A DNA stretch of 64,000 nt from Cordilura impudica (GCA_963682025.1 OY821517.1:97199946-97263945); one strand, 5' to 3'. Shown: positions 34,961-46,880, counted from the stretch's first letter. Notes: a model not told the origin generated them from the sequence alone. Program-made: numbers and translations.

Positions 34961-36345
34961 AATAAGTCAAAACAAATGATATTCTAACATCTTCGTGTAA
35001 CGTTTTTATATATGTTAAATATCATATGGAACTTAATGATGTTATTCGGACTAGGCGCATTAATGGTCCAATCATGAACATATTAACAGATACTTTATGC
35101 AGTTTGATACCAGCTGCAACATGCATACAAACTCTGGCATCATGAACCCAATATTGACTGCAATACATAAACAAGTATATATTGGGTTTTTCGAAGCTTA
35201 TATATGAGGACATATTGTTTTCGGCACTGTAGCTTAACTCATAGTCGATCTGAACCTACTGTAATTTTCTCATATTTTTTTTTTTTTGTTATAATGTAAA
35301 TATTTATAGATTCAAGTTCTTAACAATCAAGTTCAGGGTATGTGTTGTCAGTATTACTTAATGTCTTTCGACATATAAGTAAAATTTCCCATACCAAGTG
35401 TGTTCATTTTTAATTATACATTAGGGTGCCAAATTTTGTGTATTCAATGAGCATACAGTGATCTAAATTATTCTAAATTGAATTTAGTTTCATTTGCATC
35501 CTAAAACATTCTAAATGAATTTTGAAATTATTTTGTTATATTGAATATACATAAATATGTTATATAACAAAATACTTTAGCATATAAAAACTAAGTCTAT
35601 GTACTCAAAATTAATAAATACATTCTTATTTACTTTTAATCTCACTATTGGCTCCCAAATGTACATATGCTGCTAGTCTCACGCATTGCATACCCTCAGA
35701 CGTCATGTGCGGCAATGTGGCAATTTCAATAAATATTATTTATTGTGCGGTAGTTTATTGAATTCATCTATTCTATATCCTATTTTATTTAAATTTAGTT
35801 TAAAATTTAATTTGGAATTTTTGATTCATATACAACTTATTGGGGTGCACTGTGGGATAAAAATTGGCAGAGAATTTTTTAACTTACAAAACAAAAATTT
35901 TAAAGGAAAACATATATTAATTCATGTCAATTTCACTCTTCTTACCATAAACTATTTGTGATTTAAATTTAATATATATTTGTGATTTAAATTTATATAT
36001 TTTTAATTAAATTAACTAACAAATTTTTAAAATATTTTTTATATAACGACTTCAAATTGTTGAATGAAAATTCTGCATTATAACTTATTTACAAATCGTG
36101 CTCTTTTGTTAATAAAATTGCTTCGAATTTTCTTTCTTCATTGGTTGTACCTGAGTTCTTAAGCCCGATAATGTTGACAAAAATAACCAGAAATCGGTCA
36201 CCTGTTTTTAATGTACATATAAATTTTTCGAGTTTGTATAACTGATGTGCTCCATAATATAATCTAAATAAAAAACGTTCATGACGTTTTTATCATTATC
36301 AGAATTAATACTTATTGAGTAATAAACAACACGTTATTTAATTTT
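34961..36345. other. Unassigned AT-rich stretch
   Basis: The open frames are short and without motifs. Nothing recognised. Confidence 0.5.
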
Positions 36346-37545
36346 TATACCCTATACCACTATGTGGTTTGGGTATAATAACTTTGTGCTGCTGTTTGTA
36401 ACTACCAAAATAGTTGACCTAAACCCATCTTTTATTATACCGATCAAATCAGAATCACTAACTGATTCGATTTAACGATGTGCGTCCGTCCGTCCGTCCG
36501 TCTGTGTGTGCATGTAAACTTTTTACTCAAACTGCAAATATGAATACATTTTGATGAAATTTGGTGTATAAGCTTTTATCGGCCATAAAATGGACGCTAT
36601 TGAAACTGGTGAGAATCGGTCCATGTTCAGACCTAGCTCCCATACAAATGACCCACATAGACATAGCATCCGATATGAACTTTTTCATATTTGCAGACAA
36701 AAAAATTAATGACAAGTATGAAAATTATAGTCGGTCTAGACCGACTATATGATACCATATACCGTGGTTTAGAGACCCTATCTCTTCGGTCCAACTAATT
36801 GGATATAGAAAATAAGCATAAACCATATTTGAGTGGCACTGTTATCAATTTTTTTTTTTGGAAGTCTCTTGTATTTTGCAAAAATTTATAAAAACAGAAT
36901 TTGAGATGAATCAGTGCAATATTTCTGTTTTTTTATAGATTTAAGTGAAGATCCGGAATCAGCTCCATATGGGGCCTAAGACTAAGAGTTGTCCCATAGC
37001 GATCGTGTTTGGACTACTCATTAGTGGATGTAATAAACACATGCAAACCCAATTTGACTAAGACCTGTACGACAATTTGGATCTTATCGCAATTTATGTC
37101 GATTTCATAGGGGTCATTTGTATGTGGGCTAGGTCTGAACCTGGACCGATTCTCACCAATTTCAACAGCGTTCATCCCATGGCCAACAAAAGCTTATATA
37201 CTAAATTTCATTAAAATAGACTCATATTTGCGACCTGCAGTTTGATTATAAAGTTTACATGGACACACAGACGGACGGACGGACGGACACGGTTAAATCG
37301 ACTTAGAAAGTGATTCTGATTCGATCGGTATAATTAAAGATGGATCTAGGTCAAATATTTTTGGTAGCTCCAAACAGTAGCACAAAGACATTATACCCAA
37401 ACCACATAAAGGTATAGCTATAAAAATGCCACTCAAATTTGGTTTATGCTTATTTTCTATATCCAATTAGTTGGGCTTAAGAGATAGGGTCTCTAAACGC
37501 ATGCTATCGTATAGTAGGTCTAGACCGACTATAATTTTCTTCCTT
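36346..37545 (-). repeat. E-type repeat with a second E repeat inserted in opposite orientation
   Basis: The outer copy reads TATACCCTATACCACTATGT at 36346 and resumes at about 37425 (ATGCCACTCAAATTTGG), ending in the GGTCTAGACCGAC palindrome and CTTCCTTG near 37545. Between them sits a + strand E copy (about 36712-37422) from CAAGTATGAAAATTATAGTC to its own (decayed) GGTATAG end. Joining the outer halves recreates the text seen in unbroken copies. Both copies carry the GTCCGTCCG or CGGACGGACGG tract. Non-coding. Confidence 0.9.
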
Positions 37546-38438
37546 GTTTTAGAATTTGGTTGCTTTCCAAAGGTAACAATTACGTCTTCAAAAAAATAAT
37601 TTTGAAAATCACCAAAAAATGGTGAACCGCATTAAAAAAACTAAGAAAAATAAGAAGTTTTATTGAAATCGGCCATGCCCACCAGCCACCGCCCATACAA
37701 CCAAAGACGGAATTTTCTTATAAAACTTTTACTTTCGTCGGAATGTCTTGAAATTTTGCACAGAGCTTACATTTAAAAATAGAAAGACACTGAAAAATTT
37801 ATCGAAATCGGCTATGCCCACGACCCAACGCCAATACAAACCAAAACGGAATTTTCATATAAAACTTTTCATAACAATAACATTTTAAATACGTTTTTTT
37901 ATTTTTAAATTCAGATTCATAAATCATTTATAATTGTTTATTTATTCAGCTGAAATAAAGATAAAATGATTTAATAAGTTAAAAGTCTTCAACATATTCA
38001 GCAGAGATCTTTACCAAGCGTATCAATACAAATCATTTAAATCTTTTGAAGCTATTTTTGATCTTAGTTATAAACTCCGTGATACATTACATTGTAAATT
38101 GATTCCCGGATAGTTTGTTGATTGGCTCTCAACTACCTCATCACCATTTACAAAAATACTAAAGTTTACAACATCGTTATTGAAACAAGGTCGGAAGTTG
38201 AGAAGTTTTGTTGTCCTAGAAATTAAGACCATTTTTTTAAGTCTCACATTTTCTAATTTTGGAGCAGCACACCATGTTCAAGCACACCGAGAAAAGTTTT
38301 ACTGTCAATTACTTCTACGTACTATTTCCTATTGTACATTTAGCTTTAAAAAAATAATTCGCTACTATTATTCCATATTACTGCAGTTTCCAAATCATAA
38401 TTTTATGTTCTATGAGGTCATTTGTCTTTGAAAAATCA
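37546..38438. repeat. Tandem pair of about 132-bp units, remainder unassigned
   Basis: Two units start near 37668 and 37801 with CGAAATCGGCCATGCCCAC-like text, a GACGGAATTTTC block and TATAAAACTTTT. Again a GCCCAC-type motif is present. From 37880 to 38438 nothing is recognised. Confidence 0.55.
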
Positions 38439-40757
38439 TCTATATAAATATAAGATTCATTTTCTGTTTGTTTGTTTGTTTGACCGCTATACAAATTTTT
38501 ATTTTTCATCGGATTACTCTGAAGTTTGGAACGCACGATCTCCGTATCCCAAGGAAGGCCACCACATGCTTGTTACAGGCCGCACCTACTCACGCCCACA
38601 TCTTATTTAAAATTCATTTTCTGTTTTTTGGTATATTTGTTCGCAACACACATTTTTATTTGTTAACGGATTTCTCTGACGTTTGGTAAACAGTATCTAT
38701 ATACCACGAAGAAGGTTTGCATATGCTTACTAGCTACGCCTAATTTTACGCCCACTTTTTAATTTTTTCGGGTTTCGCTCGAATTTACTGTACATCTTTC
38801 ACATATCCCAGGCAAGGTCTTCATATATTTTTATCGGCCACTTCCACTTTTTTTAATTTTCTATATAAGCTTTTAGTGTTTGTTCATATATTTTAATTTT
38901 TCAATGGACTTCCCTAAAACTTTGTGGATAAATATCTTTACGTACTACTCCTGAGTTTACATCATTATGAATTAAATATTGTATATCAACATAACATATT
39001 ACAAATATTTCCGTCTTAACTTTTCAACTACATTGGAAAACATAATATTATATTTATTCCCATATCACCTTTTGGCTTTATTGGAAAGCAATTTATTATA
39101 TATATTTCGTTTTTATTTTTTTCGCCGTATAAATAAGTTGTAAAGGTGGAAAAAGGACTATTTGCAATTGTGACTTGCACATGAAAGCATAGCACATAGG
39201 CCGTACTACTGCAAATGAAAAAAGGCTTAAACTAAACAGAACTCTAGAGAAAACGATCAGACCCAAATTCGTATCGAGTCTCAATGAGTTTGACAATCTG
39301 GGTCGACAAATGATTTAACACCTAAACAAACAATAACGTCTTGAAGCCCAAAGATCAAGACAAGCTTTGTAAGAGAAGCGGAAATGCATGAATCTATTCG
39401 AGTGCGTCTAGAAATCCAGCGGCTAAGACAAGCTGAGTCGAGGGAATATGAAGCTCCTGAAACGACGCAACAACCTCCTGAGACCCAACGGATAAGGCAA
39501 GCTCACTCCAGGGAATCTGAAAGTCTTGAAACGACTGTAATATCCCTACCAGAAAACTTTTGTAACATAACGTACATAACAGGACAATCCCTTACGGTAG
39601 CAGGTATCAATTTCGAATCTCCCTGTTTTTCTCATAACCAATTATATGTCGCCTGGTGCAGAGTAGGGAGCCATCACAGTCTTTTCGTATATGCACCAGT
39701 AGGAAAAACCAGAAATGTTGTATATCCCAAAGCTCTACAATAACTTAAATTCGTAACTTATAGACATTATACACTCAAAATAATCTGTGCCTAAACACAG
39801 TTAGTTAGTTGTAAGGGATGAAAAAATTAAAAAAAAAAAAAAAAAATTAACTTATTCCCCCAAAAATTTGGGGATAACTTACTTCACCATGAACATATTC
39901 CCCAAAGTTAAAAAAAACGTCCCCAAAAGAAACGAACAAATTGCTCGTACTGTTCTCAATATCTGTCCTTCAATAAACGCATAGACGCGGTCGCGGAAGT
40001 CAGCTTAGCTAAAATGATCTGAAAAATATATTTTGGCGATAAAAATAAGTTGACACCAACTGCGCGGCAGCACGAGTGTAAATGCCAAACGCGCGGGCGC
40101 GGACGCATCGCGCTCTCGGAACACAGTTCAGCTAAAGTATCGGAATGATCTGAAAAATATATTTTGCGATAAAAGTAAGTTGGCGACAACTGCGCGGCAG
40201 CACGGGTGTGGCTGCCATATGCGCGGACGCGGCTCGCTCGCAGAACACAGCTCAGTGAAAAGTCTTATGATAAATTTTATCTACGTATGTTAAATAATTA
40301 CTATACATATACTATAAGCAGTTGTCGCATTGATTTTCCATTTTTATAAATTTGACGTCTCTGCTGAATGATGATAACGTATTGAATGAAGTAATTCAAT
40401 TTTTAAATGTTATGATTCCTTTAATTTTCAACGATTTCGTTATATTTGATGTTTACAAAATAAATAAACTTCAAAAGAAAAAACTAACACGGTTTCGCAG
40501 CTTATTTTTGAAGCATTTTTGCTGTAGCGTCTTATAAAAAAACTTCTAAATTAGAAAACTAAAAAAGTTTAAATTGAACTAAAATAAGTAATTTACTCCC
40601 AAACAACGTGAACATTGTAGAATTTTTTCATCATGAACAAATTCCCCAATCCCATACAAATTTTTGGGGAGAAGGTTAATTTTTTTGGGGAATTTGTTCC
40701 TTGTGGACTAAGCACCCAGTGCCTGGTAAGCATATTGAACCATTTTTTAAGTCAAAA
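38439..40757 (+). mobile_element. Helitron family A, copy 3, diverged, with RepHel remnant
   Basis: Starts TCTATATAAATATAAGATTC after an A. It has the (TTTG)n tract, two or three decayed 157-bp units (to about 38960), a coding remnant (39384-39743), part of the GC-rich array (39970-40250) and the 3' unique part. The 3' end is lost: the text breaks off at about 40757, and a different Helitron-like end starts at 40789. Older than copies 1 and 2, judged by divergence. Confidence 0.82.
39384..39743 (+). pseudogene. Helitron RepHel remnant: N-terminal repeats fused to C-terminal helicase end
   Basis: An intact frame of 119 codons. Residues 1-55 hold repeats of the type RLEIQRLRQAESRE and TQRIRQAHSRESES, the charged repeat region found in the leading part of insect Helitron proteins. 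From about residue 56 it reads LPENFCNITYITGQSLTVAG, then INFESPCFSHNQLYVAWCRV and GKTRNVVYPKALQ. This is the end of the Pif1-type helicase domain (motifs V and VI, usually GQSL..AG and HGQLYVACSRV) and of the protein. The Rep nuclease and most of the helicase are missing, with a deletion join near residues 52-58. The same N-terminal repeats occur at 63200-63290. It ties family A to an autonomous Helitron. Confidence 0.85.
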
Positions 40758-40788
40758 TTTAGAGATTTTTAAATACATATAATACGTA

Positions 40789-41070
40789 CTAGAGGACCCC
40801 TGCTGCTCCGCAGCATTATCTTATATATTAAAAGAATTTATGAATAAACTTTGCATTCAAGATTTTTTTCAATATTTTTCTTCTCTCAAACCTCTATAAC
40901 TAGAGTTCTAATTAATGTAGGCTGTTGACATAGGTCTAAGAACACTCAGTGGATCCAGCTCCTTCTTTTGAGCTATTAACTGCTTAAATTCGTTGGGTTT
41001 GAGGAAAGTTATGCGTGGACAATCAACTTTACTTTTACTGTACGTTAACTTCTCTTGGCAAATTTTGGTA
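40789..41070 (-). mobile_element. Helitron-like 3' end with short coding tail (left arm of an inverted duplication)
   Basis: On the - strand the sequence ends ...GCTGCGGAGCAGC (perfect hairpin), AGGGGTCC, TCTAG at 40789, followed by T. Upstream on that strand an open tail reads KICQEKLTYSKSKVDCPRIT, FLKPNEFKQLIAQKKELDPL and SVLRPMSTAYIN, with a stop near 40911. The protein is not recognised. Helitron copy 2 is inserted at its upstream edge (A at 41070, T at 44248), so this arm continues at 44248. Confidence 0.7.
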
Positions 41071-41099
41071 TCTATATATATAAAATTCATTTTCTGTTT

Positions 41100-42360
41100 G
41101 TTTGTTTGTTTGTTTGTTTGACCGCTATACAAATTTTTATTTATCAACGGATTTTCCTGAAGTTCTGTACACACGATCTCTATACGCCAGGAAAGGTCGC
41201 CATATACTTTTTATCGGCCACGCCTACTTTTACGCCCACTTTTTATGTAAAATCCATTTTCTGTTTTATTCATATTTGTTCACTATACAAATTTTTATTT
41301 GTTAACAGATTTCTCTGAAATTCGGTACACACGATCCCCGTACTCCAGCTAAGGTCGCCATGTGCTTTTTATCAACCACACCTACTTTAACGCCCACTTT
41401 TTGTATACAATTCATTATCTGTTTTTTGGTATATTTGTTCGCTATACAATTTTTTATTTTTCAACGCATTTCTCTGAAATTTGGTACACACGATCTTTGT
41501 ACCCCAGATCAGGTCAGCGTGTGATTCTTGCGGCCACACCTACTTTTACGCCCACTTTTTGTGTACAATTCGTTTTCTGTTTTTTGGTATATTTGTTTGC
41601 TATACAAATTTTTATTTTTCTACGGAATTCTCTAAAATTTGGTACGCACGATATCTGTACTCCAAGAAAGGTCGCCATATGTTTCGTACCGACCACGCCT
41701 ACTTTTACGCCCACTTTTTGTATACCATTCATTTTGTTTTTTGGTATATTTGTTCGCTATACAAATTTTTATTTTTCAACCGATTTCTCTGAAATTTGGT
41801 ACACACGATCTCTCTCCTCCAGGGAAATTCGACATATTCTTCGTACCGGTCACGCCTACTATTACGCCCACTTTTTGTATACAATTCATATTCTGTTTTT
41901 TGGTACATTTGTTCGCTACACAATTTTTTTTAACGGATTTCTCTGAAATTTGCTACACACGATCTCTGTACTCCAGAGAGGTCGCCATATGATTCTTGCC
42001 GGTCACGCCTACTTCTACGCCCGCTTTTTATACAAAATTAATTTTCTGTTTTTTGTATATTTGTTCACTATAGAAATTTTTATTTTTCAAAGGATGTCTA
42101 AAATTTGGTCACACGATCTCTATACTACAGGGAAGGTCACCATATGCTTTTTACAGGCCACGCCTACTTTGCGCCATATAAAACTTATATAAAACCTATT
42201 TTTTCCTTTTATTTGTTTCTTTATTTGATTGCTATATAAACTTTTATTTTTCAATGGCTTTCTTCGAAATTTAGTATATATTCCAGGGAAGGTCGCTATA
42301 TGATTTTTACCGACCACGCCTACTTTTACGCCCAATTTTCTTATAAAATTCATATTTTGT
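41100..42360 (+). repeat. About 157-bp tandem array of Helitron A copy 2
   Basis: The word CGATC recurs at 41174, 41332, 41491, 41649, 41806, 41960 and 42114, spacing 154-159 bp, so seven clear units and a decayed eighth. Each unit holds TTTCTCTGAAATTTGGTACA, GGTCGCCATATG and GGCCACGCCTACTTTTACGC. Long open frames on both strands (for example 41362-41946) follow from a unit length close to a multiple of three and are not genes. Confidence 0.92.
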
Positions 42361-42689
42361 TGTGTGGTATATTTCTTCCCTATACAAATTTGTACTTTTC
42401 AATGGATTTCTCTAAAATTTGGGTTACACGGAAATAACTACACGGTGAACAAATTCCCCAAACTTAAAAAAAGGTACCCAAAAGAATTGAACAAATTCCC
42501 CATTTGTTTTTAATCGAAATAAAAAACGAACTTACTCCCCAAATTCATTCTTAAATTTTTACATATTTTTATTTAATGAATTTTGTTAAATATTTATTTT
42601 GGTGAACAATTGCATACTGCTCTCAATATATGTCCTAAAATAAATGCATTTAAAATGAGTATTCTTTTCAATAGCATAATTTCGTTGCG

Positions 42690-43715
42690 GAGAAGCTTAG
42701 ATAGAATATCGGAATGATCGGAAAAATATATTTGGACAACTAAAATAAGTTGGCAGCAGCTGCGCGGCAGCACAGGTGTGGCTGCCAAACGCGCGGATGC
42801 GGACGCGACGCGCTCTCGGAACACAGCTCAGCTCAAATAGGGATTAAAATAAGTTAACGAGAACTAAGCGGCAGCACGGGTAGTAGCTGCAAGGAAGCGA
42901 CGCGCGGCGCGCGGACGCGGACGCGACGGATGTGGACACGGCGCGCTCGCGGAACACAGCTCAGCTAAAATATCTTAATGACCTGAAAAATATATTTTGG
43001 CGATTAAAATAAGTTGACAACAACTGCGCGGCAGCACAGGTATGGCTGCCAAACGTGCGGAAACGGCGCGCGGCGAACGAACGCGGACGCGATGTGCTCT
43101 CGGAACACAGCTCAGCTAAAATATCGCAATGCTCTAAAAAATATGTTTTAGGAATTCAAATAAGTTAACGATAACTAAGCGGCAGTACGGGTAGTAGCTG
43201 CGAGGAAGCGACGCGCTCGCGGAACACAGCTCAGCTAAAATATCGTAATGATCTGAAAAATATATTTTGGCGATTAAAATAAGTTGACAGCAACTGCGCG
43301 GCAGCACGGGTGTGGCTGCCAAACGCGCGGCGCGCGACCGCTGACTCGGACGCGACGGATGAGCACGCGACGCGCTCTCGGAACACAGCTTAGCAAAATT
43401 TTCGCAATGCTCTAAAAAATATGTTTTAGGAATTAAAATAAGTTAAAGAGAACTAAGCGGCAGCACGGGTAGTAGCTGCGAGGAAGCGGCGCGAGGCGAG
43501 CGGACGCGGACGCGACGGATGCGGACGCGACGGATGCGGACGCGACGGATGCGGACGCGACGCGCTCGCGGAACACATCTTACCAAAAATATCGCAATGA
43601 TCTCAAAAATATTTTTTGGCGATTAAAATAAGTTGACAACGACTGCGCGGCAGCACGGGTCTGGCTGCCAAACGCGCGGAAGCGAGCGCGACTCGCTCGC
43701 GGAACACAGCTTAGT
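42690..43715 (+). repeat. GC-rich hairpin array of Helitron A copy 2
   Basis: Two subunit types alternate, one with ATATATTTTGGCGATTAAAA and one with ATATGTTTTAGGAATTAAAA. Both carry CGCGGAACACAGCTCAGC and a GCAGC...GCTGC inverted repeat (GGCAGCCAC-type with a short loop). A GCGGACGCGACGGAT microrepeat is amplified at 43498-43560. CpG density is far above the flanking DNA. Confidence 0.9.
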
Positions 43716-44247
43716 GAAATGTCGTATGATAAATTTTATCTACGTATGTGAAATAATTACCTGTTGATCAAAATAGGCAACACATATACTATAAGCAGTT
43801 GCTTAAAGAAACCTTGCGACACAATATTAAACGTCGCATTAGTCTTTCATTTCTGAAACTTGAATTTGACGTCTCTGCTCAATGATGATCACTTATTGAA
43901 TGAATTAATTGAATTTTGAAAAGTTTTGATTCCTTTAATTTGCGGCCCATTCCGTTATATTTGCTGTTTATAAATAAACTGAAAAAAAACTTAAAGCGGT
44001 TTCGCACCTTATTTTGAAGCATTTTTGCTGCAGCATCTTATAAAAAACTTATAAATTAAAAAACCAAAAACTTTTTAATTGAAATAAAAAATGAATTTAC
44101 TGCCCATACAAATTTTTGGGAGAAAGTTAATTTTATTGGGGAATTTGTTAATTGGGGACTAAGTACTCAGCGCCTGGTGAGCATAGTGAACCATTTTTCA
44201 AGTCAAAGGCCTTTTCATCCCGGGCAAGACCGGGTAAAACCAGCTAG

Positions 44248-44770
44248 TTATATTATAAAAATTAATATAATATAATATAATAAAAATTAATATAATATAA
44301 TCTAATGCTGCGGAGCAGCAGGGGTCCTCTAGTATTATATTATATTATATTAATTTTTATAATATAATACCAAAATTTGCCAAGAGAAGTTAACGTACAG
44401 TAATGCCAAAATATGCCAATAGAAGTTAACGTACAGTAAAAGTAAAGTTGATTGTCCACGCATAACTTTCCTCAAACCCAACGAATTTGCCAAGAGAAGT
44501 TAACGTACAGTAATGCCAAAATATGCTAAGATAAGTTAACGTACAGTAAAAGTAAAGTTGATTCTCCACGCATAACTTTCCTCAACCCCAACGAATTTAA
44601 GCAGTTAATAGCTCAAAAGAAGGAGCTCGAACCACTGAGTGTTCTTAGAACTATGTCAACAGCCTACGTTAATTAGAACTCTAGTTATAGAGGTTTCAGA
44701 GAAGAAAAATATTGAAAAAAATCTTGAATGCAAAGTTGATTCATAAATTCTTTTAATATATAAGATACTG
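44248..44770 (+). repeat. Right arm of the inverted duplication with an extra Helitron-like 3' end
   Basis: 44301-44332 repeats the GCTGCGGAGCAGC hairpin and ends CCTCTAG. From 44370 the sequence is the inverse of 40800-41070, extended by a tandem duplication of a GAAGTTAACGTACAGTAA-containing unit (near 44390, 44425, 44498 and 44535). It then has the same coding tail (FKQLIAQKKELEPLSVLRTM) with a stop near 44671, and a noncoding part up to ATATAAGAT at 44765. Confidence 0.75.
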
Positions 44771-45770
44771 AGGTGTGGCTAATACTATTGAAAATCAATT
44801 GTGTTGAGATTTCACAATTACATTCAATACGTACTCTTGGAGGTCATGTTGAGATTCGAAATGCCTTCTGAAATTTCCTCAATTGTCCTGTCACTAAAAC
44901 GGAAAGTGTTGATATTATATATAAGATTTAATAATGATAACTTATATTTTTTAAGAAATATTAATTTCAGAGTTTACATTTCACAGCATTATATGCTCTT
45001 AATTCCCCATTTTAATTTTTCAAAGTAACTTGTGTGATGATGTTACACACATCTTCATTTATCTTTATTTATTTCATTTATTCATCTTTATTTGTTTATA
45101 TTTTTTTGTTTATTTTCGTTTACTATATGCACATGCACATATTTATTTGTAATTATTTGTTTACATTTATTTATTTTTTGCATATCTTTTCTTTTCATTC
45201 AACACATACCACAAAGTACACTAACCTTGGGTAAAGGCTTGAATTACAAAACAATAAATTATTGTGTAATTAAATATCACTGGAATGCAAAATGACAAAT
45301 TTGTGAAAATTCAAATTGTGTCAATAACCCATGACAAATAGGAATGTCACTCAAATTTTGAGGGGAAAAATTTAAATTGATTATTGAACGTTTTCTGATT
45401 GGCTATTGAGCCCAACGTTCAAAAATCAATGAATTTGTAATATGCGAATGTAAAGAAAAGAGAAGACTATTATTTAAATTAAGTAAAAATATTAAATTAT
45501 AATGATATAAAAGACCAGCATTTTCAAATAAATAATCAATTGTAATTCTGATTTAAAAGGGTTATAATTAAAACTAAACAGAGATTTTCTTTTTTTTTAC
45601 TGGCATATTCTGCCAAAGGGTTCAAACATTGGCATAATCTGCCTACGTGCTATATAAAAAAAGTGCATCTAGCGTGCACGCGGGAACTGCTTTGAGGAAA
45701 GCACTTGACAAAATTCCTCCTGAGATTGGTCCGGTTCTCACCCAATCTTAGTGTCCTTTTGTACACCCTC
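44771..45770. other. Unassigned stretch, possible LTR-like promoter text
   Basis: No coding motif. A TATAAAAGACCAGC near 45507 and an AATAAA shortly after could be part of an old LTR, but no matching second copy was found. Confidence 0.35.
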
Positions 45771-46035
45771 TTACACTATATGGCGATCCTGCCAAGCTAA
45801 CACTATATGGCGATCCTGCCCCCCTCTTACACTATATGGCGATCCTACCCCCATACATACACTATATTAAATTTAAATGCCACTATGTACGTAGATTGCT
45901 ACAAGGCATACATTATATAACGGTCCAGCGATTTTTATAATATTTGGTGATCCTAGCTGGCGTCCCACCTACACTATATGGCGATCCTGCCTTTTTACAC
46001 TATATGGCGATCCTGCCTTTTACACTATACTTGCA
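45771..46035. repeat. Clustered 21-bp repeat ACACTATATGGCGATCCTGCC
   Basis: Five near-exact copies start near 45773, 45800, 45830, 45971 and 45997. Truncated ones (ACACTATA only) are at about 45860 and 46021, and degenerate ones lie near 45910 and 45940. Spacing is irregular, with C- or T-rich linkers. Each copy contains TGGCGATCC, which begins like a retroelement primer-binding site. No function can be assigned. Confidence 0.7.
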
Positions 46036-46826
46036 TTTTAATGCTCTTTCCAAAGTTTCATGCAGAAACCACCAGCATTTTTACGCAAATTAAAGTTACT
46101 AATGGAATGCTGTTTGTATGGGACATATGAATAATATTGGCATATTTTGAGTTAATAACTTATTCTTAAATCGTTATATATTGTTTGGAATAATTTAAAA
46201 GGCAAAAAAAAAAAACAAAGTTCTTATCATTAGGTGTGAAAAAATAAAATGTTCATTAAGATTTACCATATGACGAAAGTAGATAAAATCAAATATCTCC
46301 TGTAATCTATATTTAAAATTCTGGCTACATCTATTTAAAATTCCAACATTAACATACAAATGTTTAGATATTTACATAAGAGTGTGGCAAATATAATAAA
46401 CTCGTGGAAATTCTATGAGATTATACTTACGTATAGTAAATATAATCATAATGCTGCGATATCAAAAGCAATCTACCTTTGCACCGACGAATAGTGAATA
46501 TATGCTAAGTAAGCCAACATTAATTCAACTAGAGTTAAAATTAAAGGATACTTAAATGCTAAAATAGCACTGTATGCAAATAATATGTAGTAAATTTGCA
46601 TACAATTTTGTGAATGAGAGCTACCTTCATACACATGTATGTTTTAGTCTTTCAAATTGAAATCATGGTGTACAGTTGTTCCACTTTTCTTTATTTCTGA
46701 TTAAATTCTCACAAACAAGTGGATGTTTTTTTTTTTTTTAATTTTCTCAATAAGTAAATTATTTACTTCTGTATGTGAAATGAAATTGACTCTCTTATGG
46801 TATGCTATGTTCATGGTATTTATATA

Positions 46827-46880
<54 letters not shown>

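Larger units (their letters stand above)
41071..44247 (+). mobile_element. Helitron family A, copy 2 (non-autonomous, 3177 bp)
   Basis: Starts TCTATATATATAAAATTCAT after A (41070). Ends CCCGGGCAAGACCGGG (hairpin), TAAAACCAGCTAG, then T (44248). Same layout and length as copy 1, in opposite orientation 30 kb away. The 157-bp array is at 41100-42360 and the GC-rich array at 42690-43715. No coding capacity. It is the cleanest copy and serves as reference. Confidence 0.93.

Noticed and set aside
40911..41174. 88-codon - strand ORF 40908-41174 as one gene
   Set aside because: Its first part is Helitron A terminal and array DNA inserted at 41071; only the last part is the coding tail of another element.
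41362..41946. 194-codon frame and its relatives rich in F, Y and T in the 157-bp arrays (also 10190-11260)
   Set aside because: The unit length is near a multiple of three, which leaves long frames. The same peptides occur in all three frames and on both strands.
45771..46035. CRISPR array
   Set aside because: Irregular spacing, truncated units, no cas genes and a eukaryotic context.
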